Assembly (NCBI RefSeq): GCF_900091525.1
Contig: NZ_FMCU01000017.1
Coordinates: forward strand, 90,655-154,654
DNA from: Micromonospora matsumotoense
Lineage (GTDB): Bacteria; Actinomycetota; Actinomycetes; Mycobacteriales; Micromonosporaceae
Direction of reading: 5' to 3'
DNA: 64,000 nt
The notes beneath the pieces were generated by a model that was not told where the DNA came from, searched no databases, and saw only the letters and a list, made by a program, of their open reading frames with translations. Shown here piece after piece: positions 19,001-34,000 of the stretch. A program made the translations under genes and the position numbers. How positions within the stretch are numbered: the stretch's first letter is position 1; each line of letters begins with the position of its first letter.

Positions 19001-22000
19001 AGCTCCAGCCGCCCGGTCCACCGCCACACCCCGTAGGTGCGGACCAGTTCGCCGCCGGTGGCAGCGGCCAGCACCAGCTCCCGCAACAGCAGCGGATTGC
19101 CGGCGGAGAGCCGGAACAGCCGTTCGGCGGAACCGGCGTCGACCGGCCCGGCCAGGATGGCGGCGAGCAGACCGGTGGTCTCGCGCGGGCCGAGCGGGGC
19201 CAGTTCGGCGTGCGCGACCAGATCGTCGGTCCACAGTGCGCGGATGGGCAGCGGGATCTGCTCGCCGCTGCGCAGCGTCCCCAGCACCGTGGTGTTCTCG
19301 GCGCGGGCGAGCAGGTGGACCAGCGCCGCCGAGGGCGGATCGAGCAGGTGGGCGTCGTCGATGGCGAGCACGATGCGCCGCCCGGCCGCCTGCTCCTGGA
19401 GCACCTCGACCCCCCAGCGGAGCACGCCGGCGGGGGAGAGGCCCGGCGGTTGCTCGGCCGGCAGCACCGGGGCGAGCCCGCCGAAGGGCAGTGCCGCGGT
19501 GGCGGTGCTGGCCGCGACGAACGACAGCGCGTACCGGTCGGTGGGCAGTGCGGCCACTCCCTCGCGCAGCAACCGGCTCTTGCCGATGCCCGCGCTGCCG
19601 CTGAGGAAGAGCCCGTGCCCCTGGCCCTCGTGCACCGCTGCCAACAGACGGGTGAGTTCATCCGTTCGGCCGACGAAACTCCACCGACTCATCCGAGCAG
19701 CATATCGATGTAAATCGGTCCGGAGGTACCTGGTCACGCTGTGAAGTTGAGTAATGTCGCAGTTGCCGCTGAGTATCCGAGATGTTCCGGCGGAACCGGG
19801 TGCGCCCCGTAACCTTCCGTCAGCCAAACGTCACCGATCTGACGTCCTACGCGGGTGCAGACCGTCGCCTGCGTCAAGCGGAGGCCGCATGAAGCCCGGA
19901 CCACTCCCCGGGGTCGACATGACCGACGACCCGTCCGACGATTCCGGTACCGCCGGGCCGCCCCGTCGGGGCCCGTTCCCGCACCACCTCCGGGCCGCCG
20001 AAGTCCACCCCGACGAACCGCTCACCGTGGTCGCCGCAGGCCCCGCCGGAGCGGCCCGCCGCGAGGTGCTCGCCGCGCTGCTCGCCATTCCCTCCGGGAT
20101 GCTCGTCGTGCCGGCGGGCAGTTGCCTGCTGGTCCGGCACGCCCGGGTCGCCACCCGGGCGGCGTACGTGCCCGGCTACCGCCAGCCCCATTCCTACGGC
20201 GCAGACCAGGCGGCGGCCGGTCCGGCGCTGGCCCGGGCACCGCGCCGGGTGGAGTTGAGCCTGCCGGAGCCGCTGCTGCGGCACTTCGCCGTGCTCGACA
20301 CGCCGGACACCGACACCCTGGGCGTGGCCGGCGGGCGGGTCCTGCTGGACGCGGTGGTCCGGTCCGGCGCGCTGCTCTTCGTGATCGGCGCCGACCAGAC
20401 CCTCACCGCCGCCGAGCTGCACCTGCTCGCCGAGGTGGCCCGCGCGTCGGTGCGGGTCCTCTTCGTGGTCACCCCCGGAGCGGGCGGCTGGGAGGCATCG
20501 GAGGCGGTGGCGACGGACGGCACGGGGGTGTCCGTCCCGCCGCCCCCGGTCAGGCCCGCCGTCGGCCCGCCGGTCGACCCGGTGGCGGTGACCGTCGCGG
20601 CGCACCGGGCCACGCTGCTGGCCACGGTGCCGGCGCTGGCCGGGGCCGACTGGTTTCCGGTGCACCGGGGCGAGCACCCGGCGCTGCGCCGGGCGCTGGT
20701 CGGCTGGGCCGCCGCCGAGGGGCTGCGCCGGGCGAGTTCCCGGTCGCCCGAGCCACCCGGCACGCACGGGCGGGTGCCGGTGGTCGCCGACCCGCCCGGC
20801 GACGACTGGGCCGACCGGTTGGAGCGGCAGACCCGGGCCTGCGCCCGTGCTGTCGGTCAGCACCTCGCCCTCGAACTGGCCGCCATCCACCTGCGCGCCG
20901 TTCAGGAGATCGTCTTCGGGGTGGGCTGCGCGGGCCTGCCGCAACTGCTCGACCGGGAGCTGGAGGCGCTTTCCCTGCTCGCCACCGACCAGCAGGACCG
21001 GGCCGCCCGGGAGATCATCGAGGGTGCCGCCGCCCAGGTCTTCGGCGCACCGCTGCCCGAGGGGGTGCGCCACCGGATCGGCGCCGCCGTCCGGTGGGGG
21101 CTGGCCGACCATCCGTCCGGTCGGGAGCTGGACCGGGTGCTCCTGGTCACCAGAACCGCCGGGGTGGCGCTGCTGCCCGGGGCAGGCGCGTTGGACGCGT
21201 TGCCCGGTCATCCCGGCGCGTTGCGTGCCGAGGTGCTGCCGCCGATCGGGATCGCCCTCTCCGGCGGGTGCTGGCAGCACTGGCGCAGCCCCGGCAACGA
21301 CGATTCGAACGCCGCCCGGTCCTGGGCGCAACGGGCGCTGCGGGAGGTCGAGTTGGAGGTGTCCCGTGAGGTGACCCGGCGGTTCGAGGCGCTGCGGCTC
21401 TCGCTCGACGGGGTCCTCTCCGACGCCCTCGACCACGGCATCCTGCTCGCCTGAGCCGCCGAGGGTCCCCGTGCGTATTCCCGCCGTGTCCGTACCCTGC
21501 CCGGTTTCCGCAGCTCGGGAGGGTGATCCACGCCGCCCCGGCGTTCCGGTTCATCGGATCGCCACTTCCGGTGGCACGATGGGGGGCATGGCGGCTCCAC
21601 AGGTTGCACCGGTCGAGACGCCGGACACCGACGAGGTGCCGGTCGCGGACCGGCAGTGGGTGACGATCGTCTGGGACGATCCGGTCAACCTCATGACGTA
21701 CGTGACCTGGGTCTTCCAGAAGCTGTTCGGTTACAGCCGGGAGAAGGCCGAGAAGTTGATGCTGGACGTGCACCACAAGGGTCGGGCCGTGGTGTCCAGC
21801 GGCGCCCGGGAGCGGATGGAGCACGACGCGTCGCAGTTGCACGCGTACGGCCTCTGGGCAACGGTGGACCGGTCGTGAGCGCGAGGAGTGAGCCGGTGTT
21901 GCGAGCCCCGCAGTCGCGAACGGAGGCGAAACGGTGAGCATGTTCCGTCGCCAGGGCGGCCGTTACGTGGCGACCTTCGCCGTGGACGAGGTCCGGGTGC

Positions 22001-25000
22001 TGCGCAAGGTCGCCAGTGAGGTGGTCGGTCTGCTCACCGACGGCTTCGACCACACCGACCCGGTCGTCGGCCGGCTCTTCCCCGACGCCTACCCGGACGA
22101 TCCGGCCGGTACGGCGGAGTTCCGCCGTTACACCGAGGGCGACCTGAAGACCGCCAAGATCGACCAGGCCGGCGCGGTGCTGGCCGCGCTGCCCGACTCC
22201 GCGGGGGGCGAGGTGCGGCTGGACGCCGAGGCGGCCGAGGCGTGGTTGCGGGCGCTCAACGACGCCCGGCTCGCGATGGGCGTCCGGTTGGAGATCAAGG
22301 ACGGCACCGACCTGGGCGAGGAGCTCGACGACGCGGTCGCTGAGGACCCGACCTCGTCCCGGGTGTTCCAACTGTCGGTCTACGCCTATCTGGGTTATCT
22401 CCAGGAATCCCTGCTCAACGCCTTGATCGACTGAACTGTGACGGTCACCGCCTCGCCGGTTCCGGCAGACGGGGGCTAGGCTGGTCGACGTGCTGAGCAT
22501 CGACCGGTCGATCGTCGAGGCGATCGTCGCCCACGCGCGCCGGGACCACCCGGACGAGGCGTGTGGGGTGGTCGCCGGACCCGTCGGCGGCGACACCCCG
22601 ACCCGGCACATCCCGATGGACAACGCGGCCCGCTCGATGACGTTCTACGAGTTCGACTCGATGGAGCAGTTGCGGGTGTGGCGGGAGATGGACGACCGCG
22701 ACGAGGAACCGGTCGTCATCTACCACTCGCACACGGCCACCGAGGCGTACCCGTCCCGGACGGACGTCGCCTTCGCCGGTGAGCCGGGCGCGCACTACGT
22801 GCTGGTCTCCACCCGCGAGCCGGACACCGAGGAGATCCGGTCCTTCCGGATCGTCGACGGCGTGGTGACCGAGGAGCCGGTGCGGATCGTGGACGCCGGG
22901 GTGGACCCGCACGCGGTCCAGTCCTACATGTTCGGGCAGAGCCCGGCGACGGTCGACTACGAGTGTTCCGGTAGCTGACCTTCAGCTCCGCGCACCCTTC
23001 CCGTCCGGCACCGAGGCACACCCGATCAAGGAGTACGTCATGGCCATCGAGGTTCGCATCCCCACCATCCTGCGCAGCTACACCGGCGGCGCGAAGGTCG
23101 TCGAGGGCGCCGGGGACACCCTGAACGACCTGCTCACCGACCTGGACTCCCGGCACGCCGGCCTGAAGGCCCGGCTGGTCACCGACGCCGGTGCGCTGCA
23201 CCGTTTCGTCAACGTCTACGTCAACGACGAGGACGTCCGGTTCCTGGGCGCGCTGGACGCCAAGCTCAGCGACGGCGACAGCGTGACCGTGCTGCCGGCA
23301 GTCGCCGGTGGGGCGTTCGGCTTCGCCGCCGCTGCGGCGATCAGCCAGCACCGTGCCGCCACCGCGGCGTTCAGCCAGCGCCGAGCGACCGCCGCGTCGG
23401 TGGCGGCTCGGCGCGCGGCCGTCGCCCCCCGCTGAGGGCGGGCGTCATGGCGCGGTACGACAGCCTGCTCGACGCCTGCGGCGGCACCCCCCTGGTGGGG
23501 TTGCCCCGGCTCTCGCCGACGGTGCCCGACGGGGCGCCGCCGGTGCGGCTCTGGGCGAAGCTGGAGGACCGGAACCCGACCGGCAGCATCAAGGACCGCG
23601 CGGCCCTGTTCATGGTCCGCGCGGCGGAGCAGGCCGGCCGCCTCCGCCCGGGGGACACCATCCTGGAGCCGACCAGCGGCAACACCGGTATCTCGCTGGC
23701 CATGGTGGCCAAGCTGCGCGGCTACCGGCTGGTCTGCGTGATGCCGGAGAACGTCTCCACCGAGCGGATTCAGCTGCTCCGGATGTACGGTGCGGAGATC
23801 ATCTTCTCGCCGGCGGCGGGTGGCTCGAACCAGGCGGTCGCCACCGCGAAGCAGATCTCGGCCGATCATCCGGACTGGGTGATGCTCTACCAGTACGGCA
23901 ACGAGGCCAACGCGCGGGCGCACTACGAGACCACCGGGCCTGAGCTGCTGCACGACCTGCCCACCATCACGCACTTCGTGGCGGGCCTGGGCACCACCGG
24001 CACCCTGATGGGCACCGGGCGGTTCCTGCGGGAAAAGGTCGAGGGCATCCAGGTGGTGGCGGCCGAGCCGCGCTACGGCGAGCTGGTCTACGGCCTGCGC
24101 AACATCGACGAGGGTTACGTCCCCGAGTTGTACGACGCGACGGTGCTCAACCGCCGCTTCTCCGTCGGCACCAGGGACGCGGTGCTGCGTACCCGGCAGT
24201 TGGTGGAGGTGGAGGGGATCTTCGCCGGCTTCTCCACCGGGGCGATCCTGCACGCCGCCCTGGCCGTGGCGCACGAGGCGGTGCGGGACGGTCGACGGGC
24301 CGACGTCGCCTTCGTGGTCTGCGACGGCGGTTGGAAGTACCTCTCCACCGGGGCGTACGGCGGCACCCTCGCCGACGCCGAGGGCGCCCTGGAGGGGCAG
24401 CTCTGGGCCTGACCCCACCGGGTGGGCCGGCCGACGGACCGTCGGCCGGCCCCGTGGGTGTCGCGTTGATGACAACTTCCAGAAGATGATTCTTGCCCTG
24501 CCGTAGCTGCGCGTAGGCTGCGCAGCGTGGCGTACGCGTCGGTTGAGATCATCAGCGCTGCTGACCCCGGCGTGTCGACTACTCACAGTAATCGTGGGGC
24601 GACCGGATGCGGCTGACCGTCCTGGGCTGCGCGGGGAGCTTCCCCGGTCCCGAGTCCCCCTGCTCCGCCTACCTCGTCGAGGCACAGGGTTTCCGCCTGC
24701 TGGTCGACTTCGGGCCGGGCTCGCTGTCCACCCTGCAGCGCTACGCCGGCCTGCACGCCCCCGACGCCATCCTCCTGAGCCACCTGCACTGCGACCACAT
24801 CCTCGACGCCGCGTCGTACGTGGTGGTCCGGCGGTACGCCCCGGACGGCCCGTACCCGCCGCTTCCGGTATACGCGCCGCCGGGTGCCCCGGACCGGCTC
24901 GCCACCGCCTACGGCCAGGACGACAGCAGCGTCGAGGACGTCTACCAGTTCTACGGCCTCCGACCGGGGACCTTCCCGATCGGCCCGTTCACCGTCACCG

Positions 25001-28000
25001 TCGACCGGGTGAACCATCCCGTCGAGACCTACGGGGTGCGGTTGGAGCACGAGGGCCGGGTGCTCTGCTACTCCTCGGACACCGCCCCCTGCGACGCGCT
25101 GCTGCGACTCGCCCAGGACGCCGACGTCTTCCTGTGTGAGGCCAGCTACCTCGACGGGGTGGACAACCCGCCGGACCTGCACCTCACCGGCCGGGAGGCC
25201 GGCGAGACAGCCACCAAGGCCGGGGTGGGCCGGCTGCTGCTGACCCACCTGGTGGTGGCCTGGGGCAGCGAGGCGCACACCCTCGCCTCGGCGGCCGGGG
25301 CGTTCACCGGGCCGCTGGAAGTCGTCCGGGCCGGCGCCACCTACGACATCTGAGCACACCGGGCACCCGGGCATGCGCCGATCATGCGACCGCATAGGGT
25401 GCAGGGATGGCACGACCTGACGGGCGGCGACCCGACCAACTCCGACCGGTGACGTTGACCCGGGGCTGGAGCACCCACCCGGAGGGCTCGGTGCTCGTCG
25501 AGTTCGGGGGCACCCGGGTGCTCTGCACCGCCAGCGTCACCGAGGGTGTGCCCCGTTGGCGCAAGGGCTCCGGGCTCGGCTGGGTGACCGCCGAGTACGC
25601 GATGCTGCCCCGGGCGACCAACACCCGCTCCGACCGGGAGAGCGTCCGCGGCAAGATCGGTGGGCGGACCCACGAGATCTCCCGGCTGATCGGCCGCAGC
25701 CTGCGCGCCTGCGTCGACCTGAAGGCGCTCGGAGAGAACTCGATCGTGCTCGACTGCGACGTGCTCCAGGCCGACGGCGGCACCCGTACCGCCTCGATCA
25801 CCGGCGCGTACGTCGCCCTGTACGACGCGGTGAGCTGGCTGGCCGCCCGCAAGTCGCTGGCCGGCAAGCCGGAGAAGGTGATGCACCGGTCGGTGGCCGC
25901 GGTCAGCGTCGGGATCGTCGCCGGTGAGCCGCTGCTGGACCTCTGCTACGTCGAGGACGTGGCGGCCGAGGTGGACATGAACGTCGTCTGCACCGGCGAC
26001 GGCGACTTCGTCGAGGTGCAGGGCACGGGCGAGGACGGGGTCTTCTCCCGGGCGCAGCTCGACGCGTTGCTGGACGTCGCGTCGTTGGGCTGTCTGGAAC
26101 TGGCCGAGGCCCAGCGGAAGGCGCTCGCATCATGAACAAGGTCCTGCTCGCCACCCGTAACCGTAAGAAGCTGGTGGAGCTCCAGCGCATCCTCGACGGC
26201 GCGCTCGGCGCGCACCGGATCGCCCTGCTGGGGCTGGACGACGTCGAGGAGTACCCGGAGCTGCCGGAGACCGGCCTCACCTTCGGTGAGAACGCCCTGA
26301 TCAAGGCGCGGGAGGGGTGCCGGCGGACCGGCCTGCCCACCATCGCCGACGACTCCGGCATCGCGGTCGACGCGCTCAACGGCATGCCGGGGGTGTTCAG
26401 TGCCCGCTGGGCCGGGCGGCACGGCGACGACCGGGCCAACCTCCAGTTGGTGCTGGACCAGATCGCCGACCTGCCCGACGCGCACCGGGGCGCGGCCTTC
26501 GTCTGCACCGTCGCGTTGGTGCTGCCCGGCGGCAAGGAGCACCTGGTCGACGGCCGTCAGCCCGGCCGGCTGCTGCGCGCCCCGCGCGGCGACGGCGGCT
26601 TCGGGTACGACCCGATCTTCCTCGGTGACGGCCAGGACCGCACCAACGCGGAGCTGACCCCGCAGGAGAAGGACGCGATCAGCCACCGGGGCAAGGCGTT
26701 GCGCGAGCTGGCGAAGCTGGCCGCCAAGGTGCTCCCCGCCAGCTGAGCCAGCCGTCGACCGACCCGTCGCCCTGCGGGCGTATGCGACGACGCCCGGCCG
26801 TCGACCGACTCATCGTCGCCGGGATACGCGACGACGCCCGGCCGTCGAGTAAGGAACGGCGCCGTGACCAGTCACCGAAAGTAGTCTCGGTTAGGCCCCC
26901 ACATCTCCACCCGACATCCTTTGCTCTGCTGCTCCCCAGGCGACAGACACACGGAGTGTTCGCCGGAATTACTGTCCTTGGAATTTGCGTATGGGTTGTT
27001 GCTGTTCAAGCGACTGTCGCGTCAGTGGCAGCAGAGCAAAGGGTCTGCACCGGGGTGGTGGCTCTCGGGAGTTTGCTCACGCTCGGTAGCCTGTCGCGGC
27101 GAGTCGGCCTTGACTACTGAACGCTACGGTCCCGTCAGTGTCAGCTCAGCGGCCCGATCTGCCGTTCGATGGCGGCGCGCAGGTCCGGGCCGGCCAGCAC
27201 CGACCGGGCCGCCGCCAGCACCGGGGCGAGGAAGACGTCCGGGCCGGGCGTGCCGGCCGCCGGGCCGAGCGCGTCCAGTGCTGCCCGTCCCGCCGGCGAC
27301 GGCGTCAGCGGCGCGCGCAGTTGCAGGCCCCGGACGGCCGACAGCAGCTCCACGGCGAGCAGGCTGGTCAGGTTGTCCAGCACGGTGCGCAGCTTCTTGG
27401 CCCCCGCCCAGCCCATCGAGACGTGGTCCTCCTGCATGCCACTGGTCGGCAGCGAGTCGACCGAGGCGGGCGCGGCCAGCCGACGGTTCTCCGCGACGAT
27501 CCCGGCGGCCGTGTACTGGGCGATCATCAGCCCGGAGTTCACCCCGGCGTCGGGGGACAGGAATGCCGGCAGGTCCCGGTTACGGGTCACGTCGAGCAGC
27601 CGGTCCACCCGGCGTTCGGCGATCGCCCCCACCTCGGCGGCGGCGATGGCCAGGTAGTCGGCGGCGAAGCCGAGCGGGGCGCCGTGGAAGTTGCCGGTCG
27701 ACTCGACCCGGCCGTCCGGCAGCACCACCGGGTTGTCCACCACCGAGACCAGCTCCCGGCCGGCCACCGTCTCGACGAAGTCGAGGGTGTCCCGGGCCGC
27801 GCCGGCCACCTGCGGGGCGCACCGCATCGAGTACGCGTCCTGCACGGCGTGCGCCAGGTCGTCGCGGTGCGAGTCCATCACCCGTGAGTCCTGGAGCAGC
27901 CGGTGGATGTTCGCCGCCGAGGCGGCCTGCCCCGGGTGCGGCCGGATGGCGTGCAGCTCGGGCAGGAACGGCCGTTCCGAGCCGAGCATCGCCTCGATGG

Positions 28001-31000
28001 CCAGCGCGGCGGTCACGTCGGCCATGGCGAACAGGTGCCGGGCGTCCGCGACGGCCAGCAGCAGCATGCCGAGCATGCCGTCGGTGCCGTTGATCAGCGC
28101 CAGCCCCTCCTTGGCGGCCAGCGCGATCGGAGCCAGCCCGGCTGCCCGCAACGCGTCGGCGGCGTCGACCTGCTCGCCGGCCGGGCCGCGTACCCACCCC
28201 TCGCCGAGCAGCACCAGCGCGCAGTGCGCCAGCGGGGCCAGGTCACCGGACGCGCCGAGCGAGCCGTGCTCCGGCACCCACGGGGTGACGTCGGCGTTGA
28301 GCAGGTCGACCAGCGCCTGGGCGACCAGCGGCCGGACCCCGGAGCGGCCCAGCGCCAGCGAGCGGACCCGCAGCAGCATCATCGCCCGGACCACCTCGCG
28401 GGGCATCGGCGCACCGATCCCGGCGGCGTGCGAGCGGATCAGCGCGTGCTGCAACTCGGCCCGGCGCTGCGGGGCGACGAACGTGTTCGCCAGCGCCCCG
28501 AACCCGGTGGAGACGCCGTACACCGGGCGGCCGTCGGCCTCGATGCCGTCCACGATGGACCGGCTGGTGATCATCGCCTCGACGGCGGCCGGGGCGAGCA
28601 CGACGTGGGCGTCGCCGCGTGCCACGGCGAGCACGTCGGCGGGGGTGATACCGGTGGGCTGGACGGTCACAGTCGACATTGCGGCACTCCGTTGTGCAGG
28701 ACCTGGCGGACCAGTGGGACACCCGGCCGGTAGGCCAGGTGCAGGTGGGACGGGGCGTCGAGGATCATCAGGTCGGCGCGTACGCCGGGGCGCAGCACCC
28801 CGACGTCGGTGCGGCGCAACGCCCGTGCGCCGCCGGCCGTCGCCGCCCAGACCGCCTCCGCCGGGGTCATCCGCATCTCGCGGACGGCCAGCGCGACGCA
28901 GAACGGCATCGACGAGGTGTACGACGACCCGGGGTTGCAGTCGGTGGCCAGCGCCACGGTCACCCCCGCGTCGAGCAGCCGCCGGGCGTCCGGGTACGGC
29001 GACCGGGTGGAGAACTCCGCCCCCGGCAGCAGGGTCGCCACGGTGCCTGCCTGCCTGTCCCCGGAGGTCGAGCCGTCCCCGGCGGTCGACCCGTCGGCGG
29101 TGGCCGAGTCGGCGAGCGCGTTGACGTCGGCGTCGGACAGGTGGGTGCAGTGGTCGACGCTGGCCGCGCCCAGCTCGACTCCGAGCCGCACCCCCGGCCC
29201 CGGGCCGAGCTGGTTGGCGTGCAGCCGCAGGCCCAGCCCGGCGGACTGCCCGACGGTGAGGATGGCCCGCGCGTGGTCGGCGTCGAAGGCGCCCCGCTCG
29301 CAGAAGACGTCCACCCAGCGGGCGTACGGCGCGGCGGCGGTGAGCATCGGCCCGCAGACCAGCCCCACGTAGTCGTCGGGCCGGCCCGCGTACTCGGCGG
29401 GGACGACGTGCGCGCCGAGAAAGGTGGTCTCGGCGGTCACCTCGGCGGCGATCCGCAGCGAGCGGGCCTCGTCGACGACGGTCAGGCCGTACCCACTCTT
29501 GATCTCCATGGTGGTGGTGCCCTGCCGCATGGCCTCGTCGCGCAGCCGGTGCACGGTGTCCCGCAGGTCGTCGTCGGAGGCGGCCCGGGTCGCGCCGACC
29601 GTGGTCCGGATGCCACCCCCGGTGTACGGCTCGCCGGCCATCCGGGCCGCGAACTCGGCCGCCCGGTCCCCGGCGAAGACCAGGTGGGCGTGGCTGTCCA
29701 CGAAGCCGGGCAGCACCGCGCCACCCTCGGCGTCGATCCGCCGGTCGGCGGCCGGCGCATAGCGGGCCGGCCCGATCCAGACGACCCGACCCGCCTCCAC
29801 CAGCAGGGCGACCCCGCGCCGCAGGCCCAGCGGCCCGTCGCCGCCGGCCGCCGGCACGTTGGTGACCAGCTCGCCGATGTTGTCGACCAACAGGCTGCTC
29901 ACGCCGCCCCTCCCGCCGCCGGCCGCTGCGCCCCGCGCGCCGGGCGTGGGGTCCCGCACGTCGGCCGTCGGGTACTGCACGCCGGGCGTCGCGTTCCGCG
30001 CGTCGCCGGACTGGTACGGCTAGGCACCGGTCACCGCCACGATCGCGGCGCGCAGCTCCACCGGCACGTCCACGGTCAGGTGCCGCCCGTCGCGCACCAC
30101 CTGCCGCCCGTCCACCACCACCTGGTCGACGTCGGCGGCGGTGGCCGCGAAGAACACCCCCACCGGCGGCACCCCGGCGGTACGCGGGCTGTCCAGTCGG
30201 ACCGTGACCAGGTCGGCGCGTTCGCCGACGGCGATCCGCCCGGCGTCGGCCCAGCCCAGCGCGGCGTGCCCGGTGACGGTGGCCGCGTCGCGCAGCGCGG
30301 CGGCGGTGAAGTGCCCGCGTCGCCGGGTACGCAGCCGCTCGTCCAGCTCCACCGCGCGGGCCTCCTCGAACAGGTCGACCACGGCGTGGCTGTCGCTGCC
30401 CAGGCTCAGCGGGATGCCGGCGTCGGCCATCAGCCGGGCCGGCCCGATCCCGTCGGCCAGGTCCCGTTCGGTGGTGGGGCAGAGACACACCCCGGTCCGG
30501 TGCTCCGCCAGCAGGGCCAGATCGGCGCTGGTCGGGTGGGTGGCGTGCACGGCGGTGACGTCCGGGCCGAGCACCCCACGGTCGGCGAGCAGCCCGGTCG
30601 GCGTACGCCCGTGCACCGTCCGGCAGGCGTCGTTCTCGGCGGGCTGCTCCGACAGGTGCACGTGCAGCGGGGCGCCCTGCCGGTACGCCCACCCGGCGAC
30701 GGTGGCGAGCTGGTCCGCCGGCACCGCGCGCACCGAGTGGATCGCCGCTCCGCGCAGCGCGTGCGCCCCGGCCGGCCGGAACCCGTCGACCCGGTCCGCC
30801 CAGCGCAGCGCGTCCCCGTCGCCGAAGCGCCGCTGCGTCCCGGCCAACGGCTCACCGGCCACCGAGGCGGTCAGGTAACAGGCGTCCAGCAGGGTGATCC
30901 GGATGCCGGCCTGCGCCGCCGCCTCGACCAGCGCCGCGCCCATCGCGTTCGGATCGTCGTACGGGTGGCCGTCGGGGCCGTGGTGCAGGTAGTGGAACTC

Positions 31001-34000
31001 ACCGACGCAGGTGACCCCGGACAACGCCATCTCGGCGTACGCGGCGCGGGCCAGGGCCAGGTAGGAGTCGGGATCGAGCCGGCCGGCGACGTCGTACATC
31101 ACGTCCCGCCAGCTCCAGAAGTCACCCCGGCCGCCGTGGGTACGCCCGCGCAGCGCCCGGTGGAAGGCGTGCGAGTGGGCGTTGGCCAGGCCGGGGAGGG
31201 TGAGCCCGGGCAGCCGTACCGCCTCGGCGAGCACCTCGACCCCGGTGTGCGGCGACGCGCCCCGGGCGAGCGGGGTGACGGCGGTGAACCGGCCGTCCTC
31301 GGCCTCGATCAGCACGTCCGGGGTCGGCGCGGCATGATCGGGCAGCCACGCCTGCTCGGCCAGCCAACGGGTCAGTGGCATGCCAGCTCCTCCAGCACCC
31401 GGGCCAGCGCGACCACCCCGGCCGTACAGTCGTCGTCGGTGGCCGACTCGGCGGGGGAGTGCGACACCCCGGTCGGGTTGCGTACGAACAGCATCGCGGT
31501 GGGCAGGTGCGCGGCCAGCACCCCGGCGTCGTGGCCGGCCCCGGTGGGCAGCACCGGCGCGGCCAGCAGCGCCGCCAACCGCCCGGCCAGCCCACCGTCG
31601 AAGGCGACCAACTGCGTGGTCGACTCCGGGGTCACGGTCAGCGCGGTGCCGTCGCGCCGGGCCCGCTCGGCGGCCTTGGCCTGCACCGCCTCGACCAGGT
31701 CGTGCAGGGTCTCCGGTTCGGCGGCCCGGGCGTCGAGCCAGCCGGTCACCTTCGACGGGATCGCGTTGGTGGCGTTCGGTTCCACCGCCACCCGACCGAC
31801 GGTGGCGTGCGCGCCGCGCAACCGGGCCTCCTTGTTCGCCGCCAGCACGGTGAACGCGAACGTGAGCATCGGGTCGCGGCGGTCGGCCATCCGGGTCGTA
31901 CCGGCGTGGTTGCCCTCGCCGCGCAGCTCGAAGCGCCACCGCCCGTGCGGCCAGATGGCGCTCGCCACCGCGACCGGCGCGTCGGCGTCGACCAGCGCCC
32001 GGCCCTGCTCGACGTGCAGCTCCACGAAGGCGGCGAACCGGCCCAGCAGCGCCGGGTCGGCCCCCGCCGGCCGGTGGCCCAGCGCCTCGGCGAAGCTCAC
32101 CCCGGCCGCGTCGCGCAGCCCGGCCGCGCGGTCGACGTCGATCTCGCCGGTGAGCAGCCGGGACCCCAGACACGGTACGCCGAACCGGGCCCCCTCCTCC
32201 TCGACGAACGCGGCCACCACCACCGGCCGGACCGGGGTGGCCCCGGCGGCCCGCAGCTCGTCCACGGCGAGGAACGCGCTGACGATGCCGAGCGGCCCGT
32301 CGTACGCCCCGCCGTGCGGCACCGAGTCGAAGTGGCTGCCGGTGAGCACCGCCCCGCCCCTGGTCGGCCCGTCGCGGTCCTGCGTGCTGCTGTCCCGGGT
32401 GCCGGTGGCGTGTGCGTCGTTGGCCTGGGTGCCGGTGGGCGGGTCGCCCCACCAGGCGAACAGGTTGCCGTTGCCGTCCTCGCTGACCGGCATGCCCCGG
32501 TGGTCGGCCTGCGCCCGGAACCACTCCCGCAGCCGCAGCTCCGGCGCGGTCAGCGCGTACCGCAGATAGCCGCCGCTGTCGGCGTCCCGGCCGACGGGCG
32601 CGATCCCGTCCCACAACTCCCGGAACCGGCCGGCGAGGTCGCTCACGCGGTGCCCTCCGCCATGGGGATGCGGACGTCGGTGCGCTCGGCGACCTCGCGG
32701 GCGGTGTCGTAGCCGGCGTCGACGTGCCGGATGACGCCCATCGCCGGGTCGTTGCTGAGCACCCGTTCGATCTTCTGCCCGGCCAGCGCGGTGCCGTCGG
32801 CGACGCAGACCTGACCGGCGTGGATGGACCGGCCGATGCCCACTCCGCCGCCGTGGTGGATGGACACCCAGGACGCCCCGCTGGCGGTGTTGACCAGCGC
32901 GTTGAGCAGCGGCCAGTCGGCGATCGCGTCGGACCCGTCGGCCATCGCCTCGGTCTCCCGGTAGGGGCTGGCGACGCTGCCGCAGTCCAGGTGGTCCCGG
33001 CCGATCACGACCGGTGCGGACAGCTCACCGGAGGCGACCATGTCGTTGAACCGCACCCCGGCGACGTCCCGCTCGCCGTAGCCCAGCCAGCAGATCCGGG
33101 CCGGCAGTCCCTGGAAGGCGACCCGGTCGGCGGCCATCCGCATCCACCGGGCCAGCGACTCGTTCTCCGGGAACAGGTCGAGCACGGCCCGGTCGGTGGC
33201 GGCGATGTCGGCCGGGTCACCGGAGAGCGCCGCCCAGCGGAACGGCCCCCTGCCCTCGCAGAACAGCGGCCGGATGTACGCCGGCACGAAGCCGGGGAAG
33301 TCGAACGCCCGCGCGTACCCGCCCGACTGCGCCTCGCCCCGGATCGAGTTGCCGTAGTCGAACACCTCCGCACCCGCGTCGAGGAAGCCGACCATCGCCT
33401 CGACGTGCCTGGCCATCGACGCCCGTGCCCGGTCGGTGTACTCGGCCGGCTTCGCCGCCGCGTAGTCCCGCGCGTCGGCCAGCTCCACCCCCTCCGGCAG
33501 GTACGACAGCGGGTCGTGCGCGCTGGTCTGGTCGGTCACCACGTCGATGGCGACGCCCCGGCGGAGCAGTTCGGGGAAGACCGTGGCGGCGTTGCCGACC
33601 ACGCCGACGCTCAGCGCCCGCCGGTCCCGCTTCGCGGCCAGCACCCGGGCGACGGCGTCGTCCAGGTCGTCGGCGACCTCGTCGAGGTAGCGGTCGTGCA
33701 CCCGCCGGTCGAGCCGGGTCCGGTCCACGTCCACGATCAGGCAGACCCCGTCGTTCATGGTGACCGCGAGGGGTTGCGCCCCGCCCATCCCACCGCAGCC
33801 GGCGGTGAGGGTCAGCGTCCCGGCGAGACTGCCGCCGAAGCACTTCGCGGCGACCGCGGCGAACGTCTCGTAGGTGCCCTGGAGGATGCCCTGGGTGCCG
33901 ATGTAGATCCACGAACCGGCGGTCATCTGCCCGTACATGGTCAGGCCGAGCGACTCCAACCGGCGGAACTCCGGCCAGGTGGCCCAGTCGCCGACCAGGT